Source: Micromonospora chersina
GTDB lineage: Bacteria; Actinomycetota; Actinomycetes; Mycobacteriales; Micromonosporaceae
Length of the DNA stretch: 64,000 bases
Reading direction: 5' to 3'
NCBI RefSeq assembly: GCF_900091475.1
Contig: NZ_FMIB01000002.1
Coordinates: 6,572,001 to 6,636,000 of the forward strand
In this document: in pieces, positions 36,024 to 44,071 of the stretch
How positions within the stretch are numbered: position 1 is the first letter of the stretch
How the letters are laid out: the number at the start of each line of letters is the position of its first letter
Made by a program: the position numbers and the translations under genes
The notes under the pieces: model-generated
The model's input: only the letters and a program-made list of their open reading frames with translations
Database searches by the model: none
What the model was told of the DNA's origin: nothing

Positions 36024-36796
36024 GGCGGACCCCCTTGCTCGAGGACGGGTAGCAGATGGCGGATGCGGGTGTCGATGTCGGCCGCGGTGCGGGTGAAGGC
36101 CGGGTGGCCGGCCTGCTCGCCGTCGCCCGCCGACGCGGGGTCGGGGATGCTCCAGTGGATGCGGCGTGGGTGCCGCGGGAACTCGGGGCAGACCTCGCGG
36201 GCGCGGTCGCACAGCGTGATCACGTAGTCGAACCGGCGGCCGGCCAGGGTGTCCAGGTGGCGCGGGCGTTGGTCGGCCACGTCGATGCCGTACTGGTCGC
36301 GCAGTACCCGCACGCCGCCGGGGTGCAGTCGCGGGCCCGGTCGGCTCCCGGCGCTGACCGCCTCGACGCGTCCCGCCGTGTGCCGGCGGAGCAGGGCCTC
36401 CGCGATCGGTGAGCGGCCGCTGTTGCCCGTGCAGACGAACAGCACGGCGAGGCGGCGCGACCGCCGGGGGCGGACAGGCGGCGGTGGTGGGCCGATGACC
36501 GGACGCAGGGCCGGGTGCAGGGCGGCACCCGCACCGGCGAGCCCTTCGGCGCAGCGGTCCAGATCGAGGTGGTAGTAGCTGTCGCGGCCGTCGAAGCTGC
36601 TCCGGGTGGCGGCGACCAGACCGCCGTCGCGCAGCAGCCGCAGGTGGTAGGACACCAGGTTCTGCGCCTCGCCGGTGAGCGTGGCCAGCTCCCGGACCCG
36701 CAGGTCGCTGCCGGCCAGCTCGGTCAGCAGCCGCCAGCGCAACGGATGGGCGGCCAACCGCAGGAAGGCGGGAGGGGCCGGCCCGGACGCATCCAT
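36020..36796 (-). CDS. ArsR repressor fused to LMW-phosphatase arsenate reductase
   Basis: A 258-residue fusion. Residues about 8-85 form an ArsR winged HTH (HPLRWRLLTELAGSDLRVRE, AQNLVSYHLRLLRDGGLV). After a Pro-rich linker, a low-molecular-weight tyrosine-phosphatase/ArsC domain starts with VLFVCTGNSGRSPIAEALL (P-loop C-x5-R-S) and has VITLCDRAREVCPEFP and the acid loop IPDPAS. It would repress its own promoter and reduce arsenate. A perfect ArsR-type operator lies just upstream. ATG 36796 is clear. The VOC gene follows with ATGA overlap. Confidence 0.9.
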   Translation of the reverse strand: MDASGPAPPAFLRLAAHPLRWRLLTELAGSDLRVRELATLTGEAQNLVSYHLRLLRDGGLVAATRSSFDGRDSYYHLDLDRCAEGLAGAGAALHPALRPVIGPPPPPVRPRRSRRLAVLFVCTGNSGRSPIAEALLRRHTAGRVEAVSAGSRPGPRLHPGGVRVLRDQYGIDVADQRPRHLDTLAGRRFDYVITLCDRAREVCPEFPRHPRRIHWSIPDPASAGDGEQAGHPAFTRTAADIDTRIRHLLPVLEQGGPP

Positions 36797-36805
36797 GCCT
36801 CAGAA

Positions 36806-36831
36806 GATACATCAAATCGGTTTGATGTATC
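36806..36831. promoter_or_regulatory. ArsR operator
   Basis: A perfect inverted repeat has 11-base arms GATACATCAAA (36806-36816) and TTTGATGTATC (36821-36831) around TCGG. It contains ATCAA-N6-TTGAT, the classic ArsR/SmtB half-site spacing, and begins 10 bases upstream of the fusion gene's start codon. Confidence 0.85.
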
Positions 36832-36929
36832 GCGGCGACGTCGGACCTGGTGCAACCTTCCTCCCGGCGGCCGCCGACATAGAGACGACCGGAGCGCCAC
36901 GGCCCACGCCGGCAGGACAGGGGAGCAGC

Positions 36930-37454
36930 ATGCGGCCCGACCTCGAACGGGAGTACGTCGAGTACGTGACAGCGCGGTTACCGCGGCTGCACCGCACCGC
37001 GTACCTCCTCTGCGCCGACGCCTTCCAGGCGGACGACATCGTCCAGGCGACGCTCACCGCCCTCTACCTCAACTGGCAGCGGGCCGCCGGCGCCGACAAC
37101 CTCGACGGCTACGTGCACCGGATCCTCGTGCGCCGGTACCTCGACGAGCGGCGGCGCGGGTGGACGAGAGTGCTGCTCGGAGACCGGCTGCCGGATCTCC
37201 CCGTCCCCGCGGAACAGGGCATCGAGGAGCGGGACGTGCTGCTGGCGGCGTTGCGCTCGCTGCCGCCGGGGCAGCGCGCGGTCGTGGTGCTGCGCTACTT
37301 CGGCGACCTCTCCGTCGAGGCGACCGCGGAGGCTCTCGGCTGCTCGGCGGGCAACGTCAAGAGCCAGTGCGCGCGGGGGCTCGCCGCGCTGCGCGAGGTG
37401 CTGGGCACCGGGCGTCCGGTCGTGATCGCACAGGGGGAAGGGGCTCGGCCATGA
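36930..37454 (+). CDS. ECF sigma factor, SigE70-like
   Basis: A 174-residue extracytoplasmic-function sigma factor. Region 2 reads RTAYLLCADAFQADDIVQ and region 4 reads LRSLPPGQRAVVVLRYFGD and AEALGCSAGNVKSQCARGL. ATG 36930 follows GGGGAGCA. The stop overlaps the start of the next gene (ATGA), which is the usual place for a cognate membrane regulator. The signal is unknown. Confidence 0.93.
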   Translation: MRPDLEREYVEYVTARLPRLHRTAYLLCADAFQADDIVQATLTALYLNWQRAAGADNLDGYVHRILVRRYLDERRRGWTRVLLGDRLPDLPVPAEQGIEERDVLLAALRSLPPGQRAVVVLRYFGDLSVEATAEALGCSAGNVKSQCARGLAALREVLGTGRPVVIAQGEGARP

Positions 37455-38620
37455 ACGACGAACAGGAACTGCGGGAACGGCTGCGCGCGATCGAGGTGCC
37501 GGCCAGCCGGATCGAGATCGACGGGCTGGTGCGCGCCGGCCGCCGGCGCGCCTTTCGCCGCCGCTCGGTGGCGGGGGCCGGAGGCGTGGCGCTGGCGACA
37601 GCCCTGCTGCTCACGGCGCCGTCGGTCCTGACGACGGCGGGCACGCGGCCCGACGCCGCGCCGGCGGGCGCCTCGCCGGGCGCCACCGGTCCGACCGGCG
37701 CGGGCACCACCGCGGCGGCCGCGCCCGCCCCGTGCCAGCCGAGCGAACTGCCCCTTCCGGCCGGGATGAGGAACGTCACGGCCGCCGGCGTCGACCCCAC
37801 CGGACGGTACGTGGTCGGCAACGACGTCGTCGGACAGGACTTCCGGCCGGTCCTGTGGACCGACGGGAAGCCGCAGGCGCTCCCGGTGCCCGGCAGGTCC
37901 GTCGAGGTGACCGCCGTCAACGCCGCCGGCGTCGCGGTCGGCCTGGTCCAGGACGGGCGACAGGAGTACGTCTTCCGCTACCAGCACGGTGCTTCCACGC
38001 GGCTGCGCACCCCGCCGGGGAACTGGCACGTGTACCCGAGGCCGGCGATCAACGCGGCCGGCGACGTCGTCATCAACGCCGAGCCGAGCGGCAACTCCGG
38101 TGGCGAGGACAGCGTCGTGCTGCTCTGGCGGGCGGGCGCGACGCAGGCGGTGAAGCTGCCGCTCCCGGCCGGCGCCAACGCCTTCGACATCACCGACGAC
38201 GGGACCGTCGTCGGCGCGCTGTACCGGGACGGCGTCGCGAGCGCGGCGTACGCCTGGGATCAGCAGGGCAAGGGCCGGAAGCTGGCGGCGCCGGCCGGCG
38301 AGACGGCGGCCGGCTACGCGGCACAGGGCGACTGGGCGACGGGCGGCCTGTGGCCGTCCCGGTCCGCGGCCCTGTGGAACCTGCGGACCGGCGCGCTCAC
38401 CCGGCTGACGGCCGACGGTCCCGGCGACGCGGTCAACACCTCCGGCTGGGTGGTGGCCGCCGGCGTCCTCCTGCGCGACGGGGCGGCGGTCGAGCTGCGG
38501 GTGCCCGGCGGGCGGACCGGCCTGGCCGTGGCCGTGTCCGACACCGGGCTGGTCGTGGGCCTGGCGCGGCCCGGCGGCGACGGCGCGGAGAACGCCGGCC
38601 CGCGCGTGTGGCGGTGCTGA
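37451..38620 (+). CDS. Membrane-anchored beta-propeller-like protein, probable sigma partner
   Basis: A 389-residue protein. A short N-terminal cytoplasmic stretch (residues 1-40, Arg-rich near the membrane) is followed by one transmembrane helix (about 41-62), an Ala/Gly/Pro linker, and an extracytoplasmic domain of six or more repeats of the form ITDDGTVVGAL or VNAAGVAVGLV, like HAF-type or propeller blades. There is no zinc-binding anti-sigma motif, so a role as anti-sigma factor is inferred only from coupling with the ECF gene and topology. Confidence 0.7.
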   Translation: MNDEQELRERLRAIEVPASRIEIDGLVRAGRRRAFRRRSVAGAGGVALATALLLTAPSVLTTAGTRPDAAPAGASPGATGPTGAGTTAAAAPAPCQPSELPLPAGMRNVTAAGVDPTGRYVVGNDVVGQDFRPVLWTDGKPQALPVPGRSVEVTAVNAAGVAVGLVQDGRQEYVFRYQHGASTRLRTPPGNWHVYPRPAINAAGDVVINAEPSGNSGGEDSVVLLWRAGATQAVKLPLPAGANAFDITDDGTVVGALYRDGVASAAYAWDQQGKGRKLAAPAGETAAGYAAQGDWATGGLWPSRSAALWNLRTGALTRLTADGPGDAVNTSGWVVAAGVLLRDGAAVELRVPGGRTGLAVAVSDTGLVVGLARPGGDGAENAGPRVWRC

Positions 38621-38653
38621 CAGCCTGACGCGCCGGCGCCGCCGGCCGGCCGG

Positions 38654-38968
38654 TCAGCCACGCTGCTGGCACGGTACGCAGAACCGGGCCGAGGGCCGGA
38701 TCTCCAGCCGAGCCGTCGGGATGTCCCGGCCGCAGCCCTCGCAGACGCCGTAGGTGCCCTCGGACATGCGCTTCAGCGCCTGGGCGGTGTCGGCGACGCC
38801 CTGCTGGGCCGCCTCGATGAGCCGGCGCAGGGTGTCCGGGTCGTGGCCGCCGTGGCCACGCTGCCGCGAGAGCAGCGTCAGCTCCGTCAGCTGGTCGGTG
38901 TGCTCGACGAACTGGCGTTCCAGCACGTCCCGCAGCGTCTCGGTGCGGTCGTCGAGGGTGTCTGTCAT
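38654..38968 (-). CDS. TraR/DksA-type zinc-finger protein
   Basis: A 104-residue protein. A helical coiled-coil N-terminus (ETLRDVLERQFVEHTDQLTE and onward) precedes a C4 zinc finger CEGCGRDIP...FCVPCQ (C-x2-C-x17-C-x2-C). DksA-like proteins bind the secondary channel of RNA polymerase; the DxxDxA-type tip residues are not obvious here. ATG 38968 follows a purine-rich GGAGAGGACC on the coding strand. It is transcribed after the MreB-like gene, 31 bases downstream. Confidence 0.88.
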   Translation of the reverse strand: MTDTLDDRTETLRDVLERQFVEHTDQLTELTLLSRQRGHGGHDPDTLRRLIEAAQQGVADTAQALKRMSEGTYGVCEGCGRDIPTARLEIRPSARFCVPCQQRG

Positions 38969-38999
38969 GGTCGTGGTCCTCTCCGGTGGAAGGTCTGGT

Positions 39000-39815
39000 T
39001 CAGTCGCTCGCGGGGTGTCGGATCGCCGCGACGGCGGCCATACCGGCGCCGGTCAGCGCGGCGGTACGCGGTGACGCGGCACGGTGCACCGTCGCGCCCA
39101 GCGTGGCGACCAGCCGGGCCGTGAGGTCGGGTCGGGTGGCTCCGTCCCCGACCACGATCACGCCCCGGCCCAGGGAGGCGCGGACCAGCGGCCGCAACGC
39201 GGGCTCCTGTCGCAACTCGCGGATCAGCCGGGTCGTGGTCTCGGCGAGCATGGCGGCGGTCACCGCGTGGTTCAGGTCGCGGGTGCCGACCTCGGCGCGC
39301 CGGGCGGCGACCACCCGCCCGTCCTCCAGCAGGGCCACCTCCGTGAGCTGGGCGCCGATGTCGGCGAGCAGGAGGGTGCCGGCGGCGGCGCCGGCGCCGA
39401 TGGCGCCCGCGCGCACGCTGTCGACGAAGAGCAGCCGGGACGGCGCGAGTACGGCGTTGAGCACGCGGCGCGTCGCCTCCTGGTCGGCCGGGGTGGCGAG
39501 TACCGGACGGCACGCCACGACGAGCGCCCCCACCGGCACCGGGGTGCGCTGGTCGCGCAGCAGCCGCCGCAGCTCGGTGGCGCAGGCCGGGCCGTCGACG
39601 ACCCGGCCACGCCGCACGACAGGTGTCCGCAGGCCCTGGCCGACCGGCACGCTCAGCACCCCGCCGGGTCCCAGCCAGATCCGCAGCTGGGCGCTGCCGA
39701 GGTCCACGGCGATCGGCTCGGGGCGGACGGCCACGACCGGGCGGGTGGTGTGGGACCGGCCGACGAGCATGCCGGTGCGGGCGGGAACGTGAACGGAAGT
39801 GGCGTTGCCGGACAT
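39000..39815 (-). CDS. MreB/Hsp70-like actin-fold ATPase
   Basis: A 271-residue protein, shorter than MreB (about 340). The actin-fold nucleotide motifs are visible: phosphate-1 IAVDLGSAQLRIWLG (about residue 36), phosphate-2 LLLADIGAQLTEVALL (about 150) and adenosine VIVVGDGATRPDL (about 227). ATG 39815 is chosen because GAGG precedes it by five bases. It lacks genetic links to mreCD or cell-wall genes here. It could be a divergent MreB-like polymerising or regulatory ATPase. Confidence 0.78.
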   Translation of the reverse strand: MSGNATSVHVPARTGMLVGRSHTTRPVVAVRPEPIAVDLGSAQLRIWLGPGGVLSVPVGQGLRTPVVRRGRVVDGPACATELRRLLRDQRTPVPVGALVVACRPVLATPADQEATRRVLNAVLAPSRLLFVDSVRAGAIGAGAAAGTLLLADIGAQLTEVALLEDGRVVAARRAEVGTRDLNHAVTAAMLAETTTRLIRELRQEPALRPLVRASLGRGVIVVGDGATRPDLTARLVATLGATVHRAASPRTAALTGAGMAAVAAIRHPASD

Positions 39816-40422
39816 ACCGACCTCATTTACGTAGCGGTGCACAGCCGTCCGGTGGACGGCGCGGGATGCGGGGGGACGGGGTGGCCGGGCCCGTCCGCGG
39901 GCGACCGTCAGGCCGCCGCGCTCGACGGCGTCAGCCTTCCGGCGTCACGGGCGTCGGCGGTCCGCCGGCGGCGGGGGAACGTGGCGGTCCGGGACGGGGC
40001 CGCCGCCGGCCGGACCGGGAATCCGGGCCGGTCCGAGCCGGGACAGCGGCGGACGACAGGCGGACACGGGCGGCGTGGCCACCGGCGTGCGGGTCGTCAT
40101 CACCGCCTCCTCGCTGTTGGTTCGGGTACCGCGTCGGACCTCCAGCGTCGCCCGCAAGCAGAGGGTTGGCATTGCGCGTGGCCGGCAAATAACAGCGCGC
40201 CCGATTGCCGGCCGCCGGAGGGCGTCATCGCTTCCCGTCCGGCCACCGTCACCGGTCGTGGTCGTCTCGCTTCCGGGGGTCGGCTCCGGGAGGCGTCCCT
40301 GTCTCGGGGCTCCGGCGCGGTGTCCGGCGGTTCGGGACAGCCGCTCGACAGTCCACCGCGTTGCCGTAGCGCCGACCCGCTCCCGGCCGGCCCTGGCAGC
40401 CGTCCCGCAAGGAGCGCTCCCT
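39816..40422. other. 607-base gap between divergent genes
   Basis: It holds one possible small gene (39945-40100, minus). Otherwise no hairpin, operator or convincing coding frame was found. A plus-strand frame open from 40075 into the next gene has Arg/Ser-rich, shadow-like composition and is not taken as its N-terminus. Confidence 0.4.
39945..40100 (-). CDS. Possible 51-residue proline-rich peptide
   Basis: An ATG at 40098-40100 (complement) follows an excellent ribosome site GAGGAGG with six bases spacing and opens a 51-codon frame starting MTTRTPVATPPVSACRPPLS and ending PPPPADRRRP. There is no recognisable domain. The strong ribosome site is the only support. Confidence 0.3.
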   Translation of the reverse strand: MTTRTPVATPPVSACRPPLSRLGPARIPGPAGGGPVPDRHVPPPPADRRRP

Positions 40423-40653
40423 GTGAACATCGAACGCACGACGCTGCCCGGCATCGGGGTACGACACACCTTCACCACCGGACAGGGCCGCCGGATCGGC
40501 ATCGTGGAGTACCAGGTGGGCGACCGCCGGGACATCGTCCACGACGACCCCGACGATCCCGACCGCATGGTCAGCCTCACCCTCACCCGGAGCGAGGCCA
40601 GCGCGTTGGCCGCCCTGCTCGGCTTCCCGGAACTGGTCGCCGTCGCGGCCTGA
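40423..40653 (+). CDS. Short antiporter-regulatory-subunit-like protein
   Basis: 76 residues. VNIERTTLPGIGVRHTFTT, then GRRIGIVEYQVGDRRDIVHD and SEASALAALLGFPELV, match the N-terminal domain of the cation:proton antiporter regulatory subunit (KhtT-like). The full protein is about 160 residues with a C-terminal TrkA_C (RCK_C) domain that is missing here. AAGGAG at 40409-40414 supports GTG 40423. The reading frame ends cleanly, so it may be a stand-alone domain or a truncated relic. No antiporter gene is adjacent. Confidence 0.7.
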   Translation: MNIERTTLPGIGVRHTFTTGQGRRIGIVEYQVGDRRDIVHDDPDDPDRMVSLTLTRSEASALAALLGFPELVAVAA

Positions 40654-40657
40654 GCCG

Positions 40658-41885
40658 CTAGGCCGCCAGCGGCCGGCGCGGCCAGTCCAGGGCCCGCGCG
40701 CCGAGCACGGCGGCGTGCAGGGTGAACCGGTCCCGGGGATCGGCCGGGTCGTAGCCGCTCAGCGCCCGGATCCGGTCCAGCCGATAGGTGACGGTGCGGA
40801 CGGACACGTGCAGGCGGCGGGCCGCCTCGGTGGCGACCTCGCCGCAGGCGAAGTACTCGTTCAGCGTGTCCAGCAGCGGCTCGACACCGCCCCGCCTGAC
40901 CCAGCGGTGCCAACACCGCCTGCACGAGGTCCACCATGGCCGCCTGGTCCCGCAGCAGGACGCGGTAGATCAGCAGGTCGTGGGCGTCGATCACCGGTGT
41001 GTCGGCGTGCAGTCGGCGCGCCGTGGTCAGCGCCTCGCGGGCCTCCTCGTAGGAGCGGGCGATGCCGTAGACACCCGGGTGCGGGCGGCCCACCGCCACC
41101 TGCCACGGCCGGCCCCGCACCAGGCGGTCCAACTCGCCGTGCATCAGCCGGCCCAGATCCGCCACCGACCCACCGTCGCCCCCGCCCCGGCCGGGCGCCA
41201 CCGTGTCCGCCGGGGCGATCACCACGAGCAGCCCCTCCTTCGTGGCCACCAGCACGTCCCGGTCACCCAGCCGGTCGAAGATGACCCTCTCCAGCGCGCT
41301 GATCGCCGTCTCGGTGTCCGGCAGCCGATGACCCGGCGAGGCGAGCGCGACCTGGTGCACCCGGGCCAGATCCAGCCCGAACGGCTCGGCACGCTCCACC
41401 AACCCACCGAGGTCGGAGTCCCCACGCAGCAGGTCGTCGACGAGTTCCCGGCGCAGCGTCTCCTCGCGGCGGACCAGTTCCCGTCGGGCCGCCGCGTAGC
41501 CCTCGGCGAGAGTGGCCACCGCGGTGTCGACCACGTGGAGCACGGCGTCCGCCGCCGCGCGTACCGTCTCGCTGTCGGTGGACCGGGCCAGGTGCGGCAG
41601 GTGCCGCCACAGCCGCCGTGCCGCGGACAGGTAGAGACGGACCGCCCGGCCCGCGGACACGCCCTGCTCGGCGGCGCGCCGGCCGAGCGCGCCCACCGCG
41701 TCGAGTTCGCCGCGGCGCGGGCGGCGGCCGGTCATCGCCGCCTCGGTCAACAGCCGCAGGTAGTCGCCGAGCAGTTCCACCGGCACGCCGCCGGCGTCGG
41801 CGCTGGCCCCACGGGCCACCTCGGTCAGCCACCCGTCGTCGCCGTGGGCCCCGGCCGGAGCCGGTCGCCGGGCGCTCTCGCTCAT
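40658..41885 (-). pseudogene. PucR-type regulator, frameshifted
   Basis: A ~400-residue PucR/CdaR family regulator starting MSESARRPAPAGAHGDDGWL. An intact N-terminal helical domain and CdaR domain (WQVAVGRPHPGVYGIARSYE) are followed by LVQAVLAPLGQA. At about 40888-40900 (a GCCCCGCC run) the frame breaks; GGVEPLLDTLNEYF, the HTH segment RLHVSVRTVTYRLDRI and the end LGARALDWPRRPLAA lie in another frame, stopping at 40658. Without the HTH the product would not bind DNA. It is either a pseudogene or a sequence error. Confidence 0.8.
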
Positions 41886-41964
41886 CGCGGTCTCCCCGAG
41901 CGGGGCCGGCACCGGACACCGACCCGATCCGTCCAGCCTATGGGCGCGGCCCCGACGCGTCGGG

Positions 41965-42384
41965 TCAGCCGATCTGGTTGTTGTCCTTGAGCGCACCCCA
42001 CCCGTGCCAGCGGTCGATCTCGATCAGCGCGCTGACCCGACGGCGGTCCCGCCGCGGATACGCCCTCCCCGTGTAGTGCTCGGCGAGCCGGTCGATGTCG
42101 GCCAGGTCCTCGTCGTCGTGGAGTTCGACGACCCGCCCGACGATCGTGACATGCGTGTACCAGGCCTGCTCGTCCAGCACCGTCAGGGTGACCCGGGGGT
42201 CGTTGCGGATGTGGTCCAGCCGGCGGCGGCCCTCGTCCATGTTCACCAGGATCCGGCCGTCCTTCCACAGGTACCAGGTGGCCGCGGAGACCGGCTGGCC
42301 GTCGGGTCGGACCGTGGCGATGACGGCGGGGTTCGCCTTCCGGAGCATGGTGATCGCGGGTTCGGGCAGCGGCGGCTTCGACAT
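41965..42384 (-). CDS. PPOX-class F420-dependent oxidoreductase
   Basis: A 139-residue split-barrel flavin/F420 enzyme of the pyridoxamine-phosphate-oxidase-like group: PAVIATVRPDGQPVSAATWY, then GRILVNMDEGRRRLDHIRND and VTIVGRVVELHDDEDLADI. These use F420H2 to reduce quinones, biliverdin or xenobiotics; F420 use is typical of actinomycetes. It is single-domain and cytoplasmic. Confidence 0.88.
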   Translation of the reverse strand: MSKPPLPEPAITMLRKANPAVIATVRPDGQPVSAATWYLWKDGRILVNMDEGRRRLDHIRNDPRVTLTVLDEQAWYTHVTIVGRVVELHDDEDLADIDRLAEHYTGRAYPRRDRRRVSALIEIDRWHGWGALKDNNQIG

Positions 42385-42435
42385 GGCTCTCCTCTTCGCG
42401 GCGGCGTGACCTCCGCAATGTACGCAACCGCCCGG

Positions 42436-43638
42436 CTACGGTCTGGCCGCCGCGCGCGCCGCCCTCCGTCGCCAGGGGACCGCCAGGAGCAGGACGGCCA
42501 GGGCGCCGGCCGCGCCGGGGCCGAGGATGATCAGCCACGGCATCGACCGCCCGGTCCGAGCCTGCCCGTGCTGCTCGGCTCTGACCTGCTGGGCGACGGG
42601 GCGGTCGGGCTTCTTCTCGTCCGGTGTCACCAGGCGACCGACCGACGCGCCGGAGGGAAGCGCGAATCCCCAGTTCAGCAGCGCCGCGGCCTCGCCGAGG
42701 CTGCCCAGCGGCGCGGTCTCCGCGCCGAGCAGGGTGACGGCGAGCCGCCGGCCGTCGCGTTCGGCCACCCCCACGTACGTCTGCCGTGCCAGGTCGGTGA
42801 AGCCCGTCTTCCCGCCGAGCGTTCCCGGGTAGTGGTCCAGCAGCGTGTTGTCGTGGGTGATGGCGAACCCGGGCCGGCCCGGCTCGGCCGGTATCTCCGC
42901 CACCCGGGTGGCGACGTACCGCCGGAAGTCCGCGCGGGCGTAGGTGGCGCGCGCGATCAGCGCCAGGTCGTACGCGCTGGTGTACTGACCGGGACCGTCC
43001 AGGCCGGACGGTGTCGCCGCGTGGGTCTGGTTGGCGCCCAGGCGGTGCGCCTCCTCGTTCATCGCCTGCACCCCGCCCTGCCGGCCGGCGGCGCCGCCCC
43101 CGACGCGGGCCAGCACGTTGGCGGCGTCGTTCCCCGATCGGAGGAGGAGCCCCAGCCACAGGCTCTCGACCGAGTAGCGGCCGCCCGGCACCAGCCCCAT
43201 CACCGAACTTGCCGGATCGAGGTCCTGGAGGTCCGCCCGCGTCACCTCGACCACCTGTTTCGGGTCGAGGTGGGGCATCAGGGCCGCGGCGAGCAGCATC
43301 TTCTGCACGCTGGCCGGCGTCCGGTGTTCGTGCGGGCCGCACCCGCCCAGCACCGTGCCGCTGTCGAGGTCGGCCACGACCCACGAGGTGGCGGTCACCG
43401 CCGGGGCCGCCGGCGCGCCGGCCGGAATGGACAGTCCGGCCGTCGCCAGCGACTGCCCGCCGACGGCCAGGTCCGCGGGTGCGACTGGTGGCGGCGACGG
43501 TGCGGCGGGCGGGGGCACCGGCGGCTTCACGGCCGGGCAGGGCACGTACGGCGCGGCCGCCTGCGCCGGTGCCGCGGGCGCGACGGGTGTGGTCACCAGG
43601 GCGCTGAGCGCCACCGCGACGATCCTGATGATGGTCAC
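42436..43638 (-). CDS. D-alanyl-D-alanine carboxypeptidase (S11, DacA type)
   Basis: A 400-residue exported penicillin-binding protein that trims the terminal D-Ala of peptidoglycan. A signal peptide (ending APAQA) and a Pro-rich linker lead to the catalytic domain. The motifs are SVQK (Ser nucleophile, in TPASVQKMLLAAAL), SGN (LLRSGNDAANVLA) and KTG (LGGKTGFTDLA). A C-terminal transmembrane helix (WLIILGPGAAGALAVLLL) and Arg-rich tail anchor it. GTG 43638 is the best start for the signal peptide, with no clear ribosome site. Confidence 0.92.
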   Translation of the reverse strand: MTIIRIVAVALSALVTTPVAPAAPAQAAAPYVPCPAVKPPVPPPAAPSPPPVAPADLAVGGQSLATAGLSIPAGAPAAPAVTATSWVVADLDSGTVLGGCGPHEHRTPASVQKMLLAAALMPHLDPKQVVEVTRADLQDLDPASSVMGLVPGGRYSVESLWLGLLLRSGNDAANVLARVGGGAAGRQGGVQAMNEEAHRLGANQTHAATPSGLDGPGQYTSAYDLALIARATYARADFRRYVATRVAEIPAEPGRPGFAITHDNTLLDHYPGTLGGKTGFTDLARQTYVGVAERDGRRLAVTLLGAETAPLGSLGEAAALLNWGFALPSGASVGRLVTPDEKKPDRPVAQQVRAEQHGQARTGRSMPWLIILGPGAAGALAVLLLAVPWRRRAARAAARP

Positions 43639-44071
43639 GTCAATGCACCGTAATCGCCATGCGTGCGGCGCCGGCCCGGTTGCCGAAAGTGGTCCGCGGA
43701 GGGGCGGGAATTCCGGCCTGGGCCCGGCCGGCACTCCTTCGGCCGCCTTGTGCCCGTCCGCGAGGCTTCCGCGCCCGTGACGATCGGCGCTCCAACGGTG
43801 AACCGGCACAGTCGGGACATCCTCCGGCCTGCCCGAACTACGCGGTCGGGCCAGGAGGGGATGAGCGGGCGGTCCGGCGCTCATCCGTGGCGCGGGACGA
43901 CAGACGAGGTCAGGTGCGGCGCGACGCCCCGAACAGGAACCACCCGCGCACCGCGCAAAGCTGGCGCGGCGTACACCCGTCGCGCTCGGCCTTTGATCTT
44001 GCCGACCGTCCACTGTGGGATCATGGTGGCTCGTGCGCGCGGTCTCCGCGCCGGAGCATCTGGAGGAATGT
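43639..44071. other. 433-base gap between divergent genes
   Basis: This is the upstream region of both the carboxypeptidase and the small secreted protein. No gene, operator repeat or strong hairpin was recognised. Promoters must lie here but none could be assigned. Confidence 0.3.

Noticed and set aside
40075-40422. In-frame extension of the antiporter-regulator-like gene
   Set aside because: Residue composition is Arg/Ser/Val-rich and shadow-like, and AAGGAG supports GTG 40423. The family's N-terminus begins exactly there.
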